Part shown: one piece after another, positions 50,633 to 61,953 of the stretch
Numbering within the stretch: the first letter of the stretch is position 1
Layout of the letters: the number at the start of each line of letters is the position of its first letter
Assembly (NCBI RefSeq): GCF_030272615.1
Contig: NC_081407.1
Coordinates: 434,534,730-434,598,729, forward strand
DNA: 64,000 nt
Direction of reading: 5' to 3'
Source of the DNA: Cryptomeria japonica
Lineage: Eukaryota > Streptophyta > Pinopsida > Cupressales > Cupressaceae
Made by a program: the position numbers and the translations under genes
The notes under the pieces: model-generated
Seen by the model: the letters and a program-made list of their open reading frames with translations, nothing else
Told to the model about the DNA's origin: nothing
Database searches by the model: none

Positions 50633-51022
50633 AGTTTAATATATTTATAATCTTATAGGGAGCATGTTTTCTCACCGATCACTTGTACAGAATGATGTGT
50701 GCATGAGTTGTCATTATAAGTTAATCATGCTTTGCTCTAGATCATCATTAATAATAATGTTATTTGTCACATTATCCCCACCCTGATAGGTTAGTTATTG
50801 AATGCTTGTTAATTTTGGGTTATTTATTAATGCTTGCATCTGCTAGATTAGCCTGTCAATGCCACATCTTGCAATGATTTGTGGCTTAACGCTCTTATCA
50901 ACCTTTAATTGTTTAGTACTTTCCATATTAGTATAATTATTTCCTTAAGACTTGAGGGCTCGGTGGAGGTAGAGGGTAAAATAAAGTCGAATTTGAGTTT
51001 GGTCTCGGCTAGTGATAACAGG

Positions 51023-51664
51023 ATGATGGCTTTCAGAGGAGCAATTAAGTCTGAGAGATGGGGAGTTATCCTGAAAGACATGGATGATTTCTCCAGTAGA
51101 GTGGTTCAAATTATCCTCGAGGATGATGAGGTGAATAATGAATTTAGGTATAGGGTTAATTGTGATATTCTAACCACATTTGCTTCTATCCTTCTTACGA
51201 TAGGGGTAGGCAAGGGGGAGGTGATATTGTTAACCAGGGCAATCTTCAAGGATGAATTTATGGGCAATCTAGAGCGGGTAGTAAATAGTGTGGATGATAA
51301 GTTAAGAATTACCTTCCCAAAGGATTATGGCATCAATGTTGGGTCAGGAGGGATCCATAATGAGGGAAGGATTATTATCAAACTACTCGTGCTTGTCATT
51401 AGGTATAAAGGAGCTTTCAATCTGCATCAGGAAAGCATCAGAAGAAACCTAGACTTTCTCTTCAAATGGTTACATCTGAAGGAAGCACCAAATAACAACT
51501 GGTGGGCAGAATACCTAGTGAAGGAGGGATATAGTGTCCTGGAGGACGGACTTGAAATTCTGATAGATAGGATTCAAGTCCTCCCTTCTGTTATTCTCAA
51601 AGCGGCTAAAATTAAAATCAATCCTATAAATGGAGGAAGGGCCTCTAGCAGCTCTCATTCGTAG
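51023..51664 (+). CDS. Extra ORF in LINE 3' region, unknown function
   Basis: An intact frame of 213 codons from ATG 51023 (MMAFRGAIKSERW); the frame is open back to about 50,909, so an upstream start or exon is possible. It sits 1 kb after the RNase H domain and ends within the same LINE insertion. The protein looks mainly helical, with acidic stretches (LEDDEVNNEF), a Gly-rich NVGSGGIHNEGR segment, a WLHLKEAPNNNWWAEYL segment and a serine-rich end. It has no signal peptide. I do not recognise the family. It is less broken than the LINE's own ORFs, which suggests a captured gene or a third ORF. It could still be chance. Confidence 0.5.
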   Translation: MMAFRGAIKSERWGVILKDMDDFSSRVVQIILEDDEVNNEFRYRVNCDILTTFASILLTIGVGKGEVILLTRAIFKDEFMGNLERVVNSVDDKLRITFPKDYGINVGSGGIHNEGRIIIKLLVLVIRYKGAFNLHQESIRRNLDFLFKWLHLKEAPNNNWWAEYLVKEGYSVLEDGLEILIDRIQVLPSVILKAAKIKINPINGGRASSSSHS

Positions 51665-52842
51665 AGTCATGGAGGTTGGTCCGTCTGTGGTGGAGATACG
51701 GGATACAGATTGTGATTATGTGGATCATAGCCTACTGCAGGATTAACCCAGGCATGTTTGTCGCATAGTAGGCACTTTGTTTTTTATGTTAGCATGTATT
51801 TTTGAAGGTTTATATCTTTTAGAAAACTTGGACATTTTAATTTAGCCAATATAGTAGGATACTGCTTCAGAACTTAAAGGTTTTCAAAGGATGGACATTT
51901 AGTATATTCTGGCAATCATACTTATGGCTCTAGTTATGGGTTTTGTACTTAGGTGATAGATGTTATTTTGAGCTTTCTGTGATATATGTTCTGGATCATG
52001 TTCGCGGCATGATGAAAGCTTTGGATTTCCTGATAGTTATTTAAATGCTAAGATGGTTAGTTATATTAATATCTTGGATATACATGCTTTTCCTTAGTTA
52101 ATAAAGTGTGACAGAAATCCAATTCACTCGGCTTTGTTTTGAAATATTTTTGCCTACTTGTTTTAACTTGTTGGAATCTAATGTCGTATGTCTATTGCTT
52201 CACTGATTACAATATGGGAGAACATCAAAGTATACTGGTATTGTTGGTAACCTAACACTGAATCATGTTGAAAATAAACATTTAAGTTTACAGTATCTAT
52301 GCTATATGTCTGAATTATGGTATTGGAATTATATAGATATGTGGGCTAACCCTTAATCGGGAATTGGAGAAGGTTTGGTTTTCTTGTCATTATGTTTTGC
52401 AGGTGACAGAAAGGCCAATTTTCGAAAGCATAAAAGCTATTAAACTGACAGAACATGGCAGAATCAAGAAATCTTAGTCCAGTTGATGGAGAGCACAGTT
52501 GTACAAGGTTCTCAGTTGATGAAAAAAGGATCAAAACTGGAAACCCGGGGGATCTAGATCTAGGTGTGGATAGAGAAACATCAATCTCTGTGGATAGAGG
52601 TTAATGTAGATTGTGCTTTGAGCATACTTGTATGTACTGAATTGCTTCAAATAAGCCAATATATGGGATTGGAATGAAGTTTTTGAAATCTCCTCAAATG
52701 TGTATCAAACGTACTTATATGGGGCAAGACCAAAGGTTTTCTCCACCCGTCTCTTTCTACCGATGCCCCTAGTGAGCCGAGTTGTATTAGGATTTAATAT
52801 CAATAAAATTCTTTGGCTATGGCCTTTTATTGATCAAAAAAA
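51665..52842 (+). other. LINE 3' region and A-rich end
   Basis: Mostly non-coding. A 49-codon frame at 52455-52604 (MAESRNLSPVDGEH...) follows an acceptor-like GTTTTGCAG; support for coding is weak. The last 150 bases (TCTCCACCCGTC..., AATAAAATTC, GGCCTTTTATTGATC, A-rich) form the LINE 3' end. Confidence 0.55.
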
Positions 52843-52862
52843 ATAAAAAATTAAATAATATT

Positions 52863-52937
52863 GATTTTTTAATTAATATAGGCGACTAAAATGGATTAAA
52901 TTTGATTAAATTAATCAACCAAATTTAAGTGTCTACA
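52863..52937 (-). repeat. LTR start of Ty3 element 2
   Basis: On the minus strand it begins TGTAGACACTTAAATT at 52,937 and is cut by the LINE after about 75 bases. The first seven bases match the LTR of the complete Ty3 element. Confidence 0.65.
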
Positions 52938-52953
52938 TTTTTCCCCTCTTTGC
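52938..52953 (-). other. Polypurine tract of Ty3 element 2
   Basis: GCAAAGAGGGGAAAAA on the minus strand, matching AAAGAGGGGCAAAA of the complete element, directly next to the LTR start. Confidence 0.7.
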
Positions 52954-53238
52954 GGTGATGTTAGAATAGTGTTGGTGCAAAGAAAATGAGACACTATGGA
53001 TTGGAAGAAATAGGAGCAATCAGAATGCCCCAAATAGGATTAATGATGACAAAAGGGCAACAAAACAAAGGATAAGAAAGTGATGCCCCCTCGAGAGGAT
53101 GCACGAGAAATGGAGGACCAAGTGACGTCTCGAAAGAAGCATTGCTTCAATAAACAAGAAGAAAGACCACACAAAATGAAGGAATGAGATGAAGATGACA
53201 CTTAAAATAGAGTTTGTAGAAAGAAATGGCATGAAAAA

Positions 53239-53704
53239 TGTTCGGTGTGGAGCCTGATCAGTCTCCAAGTGGGAGATTGTTGAAATGTGGCGACCGATCA
53301 GCAAAGTACTGTACACTTAGCACGTATCCTTGCCGGGGTCCAGGGCTGGGCCTCGGGCAGGGGTTCGGGGGCGGCAGCCCCCGAGAAAAAAAAAAATTTG
53401 CCATTTTTTGTTAATGAAAACTGACATTGTAATAAAACCCTAAAAAGGCCGACTTTGTTTGTTGCCCTAAAAATGCATGTTATAAGCGGTTGGGATGCTT
53501 AAGGCATTGTAAGGTTGATGTACTGTTTTTGCTGGATAATAAGAAAGATTGGACGGCTGTGTATGGTGGACATAACCCATTTTGGGTGAACCACGTTAAA
53601 TCTCTGTGTTATATGTGTCCTGTTTTATTTCTTTATCTTTTGTATTTAAATCTGCATATAATTGTTAGTTCATATTTGTTTCGGATCTGCTTGAAACCCT
53701 AACA
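53239..53704 (+). repeat. 5' LTR of the copia element
   Basis: Begins TGTTCGGTGTGG and ends ACCCTAACA. Positions 53267-53277 repeat the PPT (AAGTGGGAGAT) followed by TGTT, so the LTR appears to have gained a copy of its own upstream junction. A GC-rich block lies at 53,332-53,390. The open frame at 53,490-53,702 is not a gene: it recurs in the other LTR. Confidence 0.93.
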
Positions 53705-53706
53705 AT

Positions 53707-53718
53707 TGGTATCAGAGC
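53707..53718 (+). other. Primer-binding site of the copia element
   Basis: TGGTATCAGAGC, the exact plant initiator-Met tRNA site, two bases after the LTR. Confidence 0.95.
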
Positions 53719-53764
53719 GAGGTTTTCTGTAAATTGGCAGGACTTTCAGATTTGAGTGGGAGCA

Positions 53765-56700
53765 ATGGAGGATTCCAAATTCAAGGTTGAAAAGTTTAAC
53801 GGCCAGAATTATCAGTTATGGAAAATGCAGATGGAGGATTACCTGTATCAAAAGGATTTGTGGCGGCCATTGGAAGGAAAGGCAAAGAAACCGACCACAA
53901 TATCAGATGAAGAGTGGGACATTTTAGATAGAAAGGCACTGGGATCCATTCGATTGTGCCTTGCGGCGTCTGTAGCATTCAATATAACAGAAGCAAAAAT
54001 GACTGTAGATTTGATGGCAACATTGGCTAAGCTGTATGAGAAACCCTCGGCTTCGAATAAGGTATTTCTTATGAAGCGTTTGTTTAATTTGAAAATGAGT
54101 GAGGGAGGATCTGTAGCGGAGCACTTAAATGAATTTAATACAATTACCAGTCAATTGTCTTCGGTAAAAATTACCTTTGCAGAAGAGGTTAGGGCTCTCT
54201 TGATTTTATGTTCTTTGCCAGAAAGCTAGAATAACTTGGTTATGGCTGTAAGTAACTCTGTCTCTGGTAAAAATACTTTGGTATTTGATGATATTGTTGG
54301 TGTTATCCTAAGTGAGGAAATGCGAAGGAAAAGCACAGGTGAGACTCCAACATCATCGGGTAGTGTTTTGAATGTGGAGAACAGAGGAAGATCAAAAGAA
54401 AGAGGAAAAGGCCCTGGGAATGAGAAGTCACGAGGGAAGTCAAAGAAAGGATGCTCTCAATCTAGAGGAAAGAAAGATTGCTAGTACTGCGAAAAGCCTA
54501 GCCATCTAAAGAAAGACTGTTGGTCTCGGAAAAACAAAGAAGGAGACAAAAATGAAAATGACAGTAAGGAAGCTAATATTGCAAGTAATACTTTACAAGA
54601 TGCTTTAATCTTATGTTTGGATAATGTTAATGATTCCTGGGTAATAGATTCTGGGGCTTCATTTCATACTACACCCCATAGAAAATATTTTCTAGATTAT
54701 GTTCAAGGTGATTTTGGACAGGTATATTTGGGTGATGATGAGCCCTGTCAAATTGTTGGAAAAGGAAAGATAAAGATCAAGTTGCAAAATGGTAATGACT
54801 GGTTTCTGCAGGAGGTAAGACATGTTCCTAATTTAAGAAGAAATTTAATTTCTACAGGGAAACTAGGTAGTGAAGGTTGCATAGTTACCTTCTCAGACAG
54901 TATGTGGAAGGTCACTAAAGGATCATTAGTAGTAGCTAAAGGTGCGAAGGTAGGCACATTATATCTGTGTACTAGTAACACTTACTCTACCTTAGCTGCT
55001 ACACATAAAGTTACTGCAGGGACAACAACAATAAATGTTGCAAGAATAGATTCGATAATGTGGCACCATAGGCTTGGGCATATGAGTGAGAAAGGGATGA
55101 AAATCCTTCACTCCAAAAATCTATTGCCAGGACTAAAGAAGATTGATTTAGAGTTCTGTGAAAATTGTGTTTATGGTAAACAGAAAAGAGTCAGATTTCT
55201 CAAGGTTGGGAAAGAGAAGAAGAGTGAGAAGTTAGAGCTTGTACATTCGGATGTATGGGGACCGGCTCAGGTATCATCTCTTGGTGGCTCTTGTTATTAT
55301 GTTATTTTTATTGATGACTCAACTAGAAAAACATGGGTATATTTCCTAAAACAAAAATCAGATTTTTTTGAAACTTTTAAGAAATGGAAAGCTTTGGTTG
55401 AGAATGAGACAGGAAAAAAGTTGAAGTGTCTCAGATCGGATAATGGAGGTGAGTATTGCAGCAAAGCATTTGAAGATTACTGTTCCTTAAATGGGATTCG
55501 AAAGCAGAAGACAGTTCCAGGAACTCCACAGGAAAATGGTGTGTCAGAGAGAATGAATAGGACCATCATGGAACGTGCGAGGAGCATGAGATTGCATGCT
55601 GGATTGCCCTTACATTTTTGGGCAGATGTTGTACATACTGCTGTCTATTTGATAAATAGAGGACCTTCAACCCCTTTGGATGGTGGTGTTCCAGAGGAGG
55701 CATGGACTGGTAAAAAGGTAAATTATTCTTTTCTAAAAACTTTTGGTTGCGAAGCTTTTGTCCATGTTGATAAAGAAAACAGAACCAAGCTTGATGCTAA
55801 ATCTCAGAAATGTACCTTCATTGGATATGGGATAGATGAATATGGCCATCGGTTATGGGATTTTGAAAATAAGAAAATAATTAGAAGTAGAGGTGTTATA
55901 TTCAATGAGAAGGTTATGTATAAAGAACAGATGTAGGAAAAGAAGCATGAACAAGACAAACAAGAATATGTGGTGTTGGATGAGATTCCTGAAAATGAAA
56001 TGCCACAGGTACCTGATGCTCAGCAACAACAGATTGTCCCACAAACTCTTGCAAGTGTTAGACGTTCTACGAGGACAAGTAGACCCCCTGAAAGATTTTC
56101 TCCTTCTTTGTATTCTATTTTATTAACGGATTCTGGTGAACCAGAAGAATATGAAGAAGCAATGCAGGTGGATGCCAAACAACAGTGGCAACTAGGCATG
56201 AAAGAGGAGATGGACTCCTTGATGAAAAATAAGACTTGGGACTTAGTCCCCTTGCCTAACAAATGGGTTTATCGGCTGAAGGAGGAGGAAGGAGGTCAGA
56301 AAAGATATAAGGCCAGACTTGTAGTAAAAGGTTTTGCACAGAAAAAGGGTATAGATTATGATGAAATATTTTCTCCAGTTGTAAAAATGACTTCAATTAG
56401 AACTGTAATTAGTCTTGTGGCTGCAGATGATTTACATCTTGAACAATTAGATGTCAAAACAGCTTTTCTCCATGGAGATTTGGAGGAGGAAATTTACATG
56501 TTGCAACCACAGGGATATGAGGTCAAAGGTAAGGAGAACTTGGTGTGCAAGTTGAAGAAAAGTTTGTATGGCCTAAAGTAAGCACCTAGACAATGGTATT
56601 TAAAATTTGATAGTTTCATGGCTGAACACGGTTATCATAGATGTCATTCTGATCATTGTGTATACTTTAAGAGATTTGATAATGGCAGTTATATTATCCT

Positions 56701-57670
56701 GTTGCTTTATGTTGATGACATGCTTGTTGCTGGGTCTAACATGCAACATATAAATGATCTTAAACAGAAATTAGCCAGGTCATTCGCTATGAAGGATTTG
56801 GGTGCAGCTAAGCAAATTCTCGGTATGAGGATTACACGGGACAGGAAAAATAGAACCTTAAATTTGTCCCAAAGTGAGTATATAAAGAAGGTGTTGAAAA
56901 GATTTAACATGCAGGATGCAAAAGCAGTTAGTACACATTTGGCTAGTCATTTCAAATTGACTAAGGAGATGTGCCCAAAGGCACAGGAAGAGGTTAATAA
57001 AATGTCTAACATCCCATATTCATCAACTGTTGGCAGTCTGATGTATGCAATGGTATGCACAAGGCCAGATGATGCACATGCAGTGGGAGTTGTGAGCAGG
57101 TTTATGAGTAATCCGGGTATGGAACATTGGAATGCTGTGAAATGGATTCTTCGGTATTTAAAAGGAACTACTACGAAGGCATTATGTTTCAAAGGATCTA
57201 ATGCTGCTCTAAGTGGATTTGTTGACTCTGATCTGGCGGGTGATATTGATTCACGGAGGAGTACTACAGGATATGTTTTTACTATAGGGGGAACTGCAGT
57301 CAGTTGGATTTCTAGGCTGCAAAAGGTTGTTGCACTTTCAACCACTAAAGCTGAGTATGTTGCTGCTACAGAAGCCAGCAAAGAGATGATTTGGTTGCAA
57401 TGTTTTCTGAAGGAATTGGGTCAGACATAAGAGGATAGCCCATTGTATGCTGATAGCCAGAGTGCCATTCATCTTGCGAAGAACTCTGCTTTTCATTCAA
57501 GGACAAAGCACATTCAGCTCAGGTACCACTTCATCCGGACTATTTTGGAGGAGGGTCAGTTACGGCTTGAGAAGATCTACACAAGTGAGAATCCTGTCGA
57601 TATGTTCACAAAGGCAGTTCCACAGGAGAAGCTGATTTCTTCATCAGTTTTTGTTGGTCTTCTTGATTAA
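53765..57670 (+). pseudogene. Copia gag-pol polyprotein with five in-frame stops
   Basis: A single frame of 1301 codons from ATG 53765 to TAA 57668-57670 without frameshift. Order: Gag (to about 54,480) with basic tail; zinc knuckle (YCEKPSHLKKDCW, its first Cys just before a stop); protease with WVIDSGASFHTT (about 54,640); pre-integrase WHHRLGHMS (about 55,060); integrase with D, D and E in DVWGP, SDNGGEY and PQENGVSERMN; RT with QLDVKTAFLHGDL and LYVDDML (about 56,710); RNase H with DSDLAGD, STTKAEY and ADSQSAIHLAKN. Stops lie near 54,227, 54,482, 55,934, 56,579 and 57,428. Most look like single C-to-T or G-to-A changes of Gln or Trp codons, so this copy is dead but only lightly decayed. 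Confidence 0.95.
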
Positions 57671-57756
57671 TAATTGTGGAATTTATACCAGTCAAGTCCT
57701 AGTGTTTTATCTAGCGGATGTTGCATGTATAGTGGTGTCGTGTAGTATCAGTCTCC

Positions 57757-57767
57757 AAGTGGGAGAT
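57757..57767 (+). other. Polypurine tract of the copia element
   Basis: AAGTGGGAGAT immediately before the 3' LTR start; the same string recurs inside both LTRs. Confidence 0.9.
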
Positions 57768-58269
57768 TGTTCGGTGTGGAGCCTGATCAGTCTCCAAGTG
57801 GGAGATTGTTGAAATGTGGCGACTGATCAGCAAAGTACTGTACACTCAGCACGTATCCTTGCCGGGGTCCGGGGCTAGGCCGGGCCCCGGTCAGGGGTTC
57901 GGGGGCGGCAGCCCCTGAGAAAGCGGGGGTTCGGGGGCGGCAGCCCTCGAGAAAAAAAAAATTTGCCGTTTTTTGTTGATGAAAACCAACATTGTAATAA
58001 AACCCTAAAAAGGCCGACTTTGTTTGTTGCCCTAAAAATGCATGTTATAAGCGGTTGGGATGCTTAAGGCATTGTAAGGTTGATGTACTATTTTTGCTGG
58101 ATAATAAGAAAGATTGGACGGCTGTGTATGGTGGACGTAACCCATTTTGGGTGAACCACGTTAAATCTCTGTGTTATCTGTGTCTTGTTTTATTTCTTTA
58201 TCTTTTGTATTTAAATCTGCATATAGTTGTTAGTTCATATTTGCTTCGGATCTGCTTGAAACCCTAACA
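57768..58269 (+). repeat. 3' LTR of the copia element
   Basis: Same ends as the 5' LTR. It is 36 bases longer, mainly because the GC-rich unit GGGGTTCGGGGGCGGCAG is present twice (about 57,892 and 57,926) instead of once. Confidence 0.93.
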
Positions 58270-58310
58270 AAAAATGGTCCCAAAGGAATCATGATGATGA
58301 AAATTGGGGC

Positions 58311-60740
58311 TTGAGAAAGCCCTATATTAGCAAATTTGAAAATTTACTATTCATTTTGACTATGCACAAGAGAGAAATAGAGATATCTTGGAGAGCATTT
58401 TTGTATTCTAGAGCTTTGAGACTTGTGGACGAGATAGTAGCAAGGCAGGCATCGAGGCATCACGTTGATGTCGTGGCAAGCATCAGATGGCATGAACGAC
58501 CAAATAGTCAGGTGAGTTTGAAAAAACTTGATTATCACACTTAATTTCATGTATTTATTAGTCGTAGAAGGGGGAAAAACAACATTCCTACCTCTCACCC
58601 ATGGGGAAGGAGAACAATTAGGTTTAGGTTAGCATTAGGAAGGGGAGTTGGGAACACACTCTTGATTCAATGAGAGTGTGTAGGGAAACAACAAGAACAT
58701 AAACTCGGGGTCCAAATATTAGTGGGATTGCATTCCCATGGGCTAGAAAAGGAAAGAAAGGGAAAAAACAATGGGAGTGCAATCTCACTGTAGGAGGGAA
58801 GGGATAAATAATGAATGGTGGGAATGCCATGAAAAGTGGCAAGAATGATTGCCCAAGGAAAAGGGGGCTTAGAAGAAGAGAAAAGCTAGGAAAGAAGATT
58901 GACATGCTAGTTTGCTTGGGTGTATTGGAGTGTAGATATCCTAGTGAGCTAGGAGAGGTGATTTTTGATGCTACGAGTTGTAGAGTAGTTTGGGGCTGCA
59001 GAGTGGGTCAAGATCGATGCAACTGGATTGGGATACTTGGTGAGGATGCCCCATATCAGGGTGCATATGGTGATGGTGACACCGCTAGCAGAGAGATGGA
59101 GGAGTGACACTACCACTTTCCACCTACGGACGAGAGTGATCATGCTTACCGATGAGGATGTCTATCGCATTTTGAGGCTACCTATATGCAAAGTACAAGT
59201 CTTTGTTGAGAGGGTACCTCTAGATGGTGTTATAAAAAAGTCAGTGGGAGTTGGTGTGGAGATTTTCCACAAATAGATATCTATAGACCATGCTTTGAGA
59301 TATGCACCATAGGATAGGCATATTTATTTTTGTGTATGCACACTAGTTAGTGGCTTCGTTTTGCTAGATAAAAGCAGTAGATGAGTGGTTTTGGGTATGA
59401 TTTAGGTCTTCATCGATACCGTTGATGCAAGTCGGCCTATGGCCTGCGGTACCTTATTTTTGGAAGAGTTACATCGAGAGCTACATGACATATGCTACCA
59501 TCAAGGTTGCAATTTTGGTTATGTGACATTGCTACAAGTTTGGGCCTGAGAGAACATTGCAATTACTCACCCAACAAGGAGGTCAAATATGAGAGCAGAG
59601 GATCTTGTTGTATATAGTTATCATTATGGACTCCATTTTGAGGAGATAGAGGATGTAGACCAAGAGGGTCACTTTTGACAGGATAGACGCATGCAGGATC
59701 ACATGGAGGCCCTACATGGGCATGGTAGTTTGGGTTGAGGATTTGATCACATTACACCCATGTATATTATCGACATGTGGGAGTATGTGATAGAGAAATA
59801 TAGGCCAGATAGGGATCCACCACTAGTTTGGTTTTTTACAAGATGTCCTCAAGCCAAGGTATGTGGGTTTCAACGGGTTACTAAGTAGAGGTTTGCAAAG
59901 TTTGGGCTATCCTTGGGTAGGACAAGATTGATTATTGAGTAGACTAGACTAGCTCCCACTACATGGGACCCTAGGGTAGGATTGACAAATCCAAGGGTTA
60001 ATTATGCTTACATAGTAAAGATGGGCTCAGAGGATACCAGGACTAGTAGGAAAGGTAGGGTTGCTACCACTAGGGGTGCAATGGAGGGAGGCACAAGCAA
60101 GAGGTGTCAGGGTAGAAACATATCAACCAGCCTAGGGAAGTGTAGCAGCAACAACCATAGTGGTGAGGAGGGTGAGGGAAGCATCAATGGCACCAACATA
60201 ACCAATCAAGAGAGAGAGGAGGAGGAGGGGATGGGGTGGACACAACACAATCCATGGATATTGATGAAGGTGTACAAGCACCGACACAAGTAATAGGTGC
60301 AGTGGGATAGGAGACCAAAATAGAGTGCAGAACTTAGAGGTAGAGAAGGATTTAGAGGTGGGAGGGGTCAAGAACACCACTGGATCTAACAACAGGAATC
60401 CAATCCCTCTAGGATGCCTTGGGTAGATTAGAGTAGCGAGTGCAGGATGCCACCACCTAGAAAGTGTAGATCACACAGGAGTGAGATCAACTCACACAGA
60501 ATAGGGCACAACTATAGACAGAGAGGGATAGTCTCTGTCAAGATAGGGATGTTGCATTGAGTGTCAGGGATGTCATTGAGCATGTGTGGATAAGGATTGA
60601 GCAGAGAACTACCCATTATTAGTGGGAGAAAGGTGAGGCGAGGTAGACTAGAGAAGGCGTAGGAGAGGGAAGACTAGCTAGTACACTTATAGAGAGGCGG
60701 TTGGAGGAGATTTGTGAGCTATATCATGATTTAAGATGGT
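58311..60740 (+). pseudogene. Second PMD gene, antisense in Ty3 element 2, decayed
   Basis: A possible first exon ends at 58511 with a GTGAGT donor. A 490-base intron would end at CTGCAG (59001). Exon 2 then reads DATGLGYLVRMPHIRVHMVMVTPLAERWRSDTTTFHL..VIMLTDEDVYRILRLP, the PMD signature, followed by decayed PMD sequence (FGYVTLLQVWA) with several stops, a Gly/Glu/Thr-rich linker (60,000-60,300) and a coiled-coil-like region up to about 60,740. Domain order equals that of the gene at 41,051-38,009. After removing the copia insertion, its distance from the LTR (about 0.4 kb) is also the same. As there, exon 2 needs a phase-1 donor and exon 1 ends in phase 0 in the longest frame, so the exon model is tentative. 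Confidence 0.75.
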
Positions 60741-60758
60741 GTTGCAGCTTTCTAAATT

Positions 60759-61940
60759 TGTAGTCCTTTACAATTTAGCCCATATTTGGGGCCCTCGCCC
60801 TAGTGTTTGTACCCTAATACTTAATTAAGACTTAATTATGCTTACATCATGCAAATATGACTTTATTTTCACTTCACACTCTACATGACCCTTTAGTTTC
60901 AATCCTAAAATGGGGTAGGACTAGGGCATGGTACCTTGGTCCTCATTAGGACCATGGCACCATGCCTTGGTCCTCCCTATCTAGGCCCCATTTTGAACCC
61001 CTTAGGCATTTTAAAATCTAGGTGGGAAACCTAGCCACGTGTCAGCCTATGTCAAAAAATTAACATTTTTTTCGACGGGCAAGTATATAAGGAGGCTTCC
61101 CCCCTCACTTCAATATATAGAAGGATAATAGGAGAATAATAAGGTGCTCATCAAGCATTCTATCATTCAAGAATTGAATAATTCATCATCAGGTATTTCT
61201 AGAGGTCTTCAAGGCTTCATATTATTCATTCTTCAACTGTGGAGCAACATTACATCAATCATATGAGAGCATGTGTGTGTGATTAGGGTTTTTTCATGTT
61301 ATTTCTATTTCATACAACATATGTGGTTACATTCAAGAAGCAAAGCATCATTATCAGTCATTGTAGATCTAAAGTATATTTTTCCATTATTTATTTTAGT
61401 ATTTCTAACATTTCATTCAAGTTTGATTCCTCAACCGAGGTTTGAATTAGGAAAACCCCTATTCCCAACCTATTTCCCCTTCTTTTTGTGTGCTGGAAAT
61501 AGGTATGAAGCTATGGTCTTAACAATCAACATTATTTACAATGACAAATCAATCCCCTTTTGGTGTGCGAAAAGTTCGGAGGACCAGGGTGAGTTTTGCC
61601 ACGGTCCCGAAAAATCAAGAACTCCTTCAGGGATCAGATCTAAGTCTGCTTATATTTCTCAAATCCATGTGTATGCCTCAATCTGATGACTGTAGCTCAT
61701 TATTTCTATGCTTTTACCTTCATTTTCAACACTTTACCCTAATTTCAACAATTCAACTCACAAAAGAGGGCAAACAAATTTACAACCTTGAAGCCAATTA
61801 GTATTTTCAGTCCTTATCCTTGTTGGTTTGCAAATAAATATATTGGATTCAACCCCTCTTTTGAATGTAAATGTACCCAAGCAAAAATTACTGGTTTTCA
61901 TCCTTCTTGTGGTGGAAACCCTAATTTTTCACTCTTTACA
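60759..61940 (+). repeat. LTR C (probable 5' LTR of element C)
   Basis: TGTAGTCC...CTTTACA, 1182 bp, with a TATA box (TATATAA, 61084-61090) and the same promoter module as LTR A. It is followed by a possible PBS and gag-like sequence, so it is read as a 5' LTR. The element runs off the window, so its target duplication cannot be checked. Confidence 0.55.
61084..61090 (+). promoter_or_regulatory. TATA box of LTR C
   Basis: AAGTATATAAGGAGG precedes a pyrimidine-rich CCCCCCTCACTT segment. The matching place in LTR A near 1408 reads AAGTGTAAAAGGAGG. Confidence 0.6.
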
Positions 61941-61953
61941 TTTTGGTGAACCC
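61941..61953 (+). other. Possible primer-binding site of element C
   Basis: TTTTGGTGAACCC directly after the proposed LTR end CTTTACA. TGG at the core fits a tRNA CCA end; the tRNA is not assigned. Confidence 0.4.

Larger units (their letters stand above)
53239..58269 (+). mobile_element. Complete Ty1/copia retrotransposon (TNT1/Tork-like)
   Basis: 5.0 kb element with 466 and 502 bp LTRs, flanked by AAAAA at 53234-53238 and 58270-58274. A PBS follows the 5' LTR and a PPT precedes the 3' LTR. One gag-pol frame spans the interior with five in-frame stops. It is inserted in the 3' region of Ty3 element 2. The gag start (MEDSKFKVEKFNGQNYQLW) and the integrase-before-RT order identify copia. Confidence 0.95.

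Noticed and set aside
53490-53702. 70-codon frame MGCLRHCKVDVLF..., repeated at 58,055-58,267
   Set aside because: It lies inside both copia LTRs; the duplication reflects the LTRs, not a gene pair.
57705-57767. Copia 3' LTR starting at the second TGTT (57,807)
   Set aside because: The target duplication AAAAA fits only the outer start at 53,239 and 57,768.
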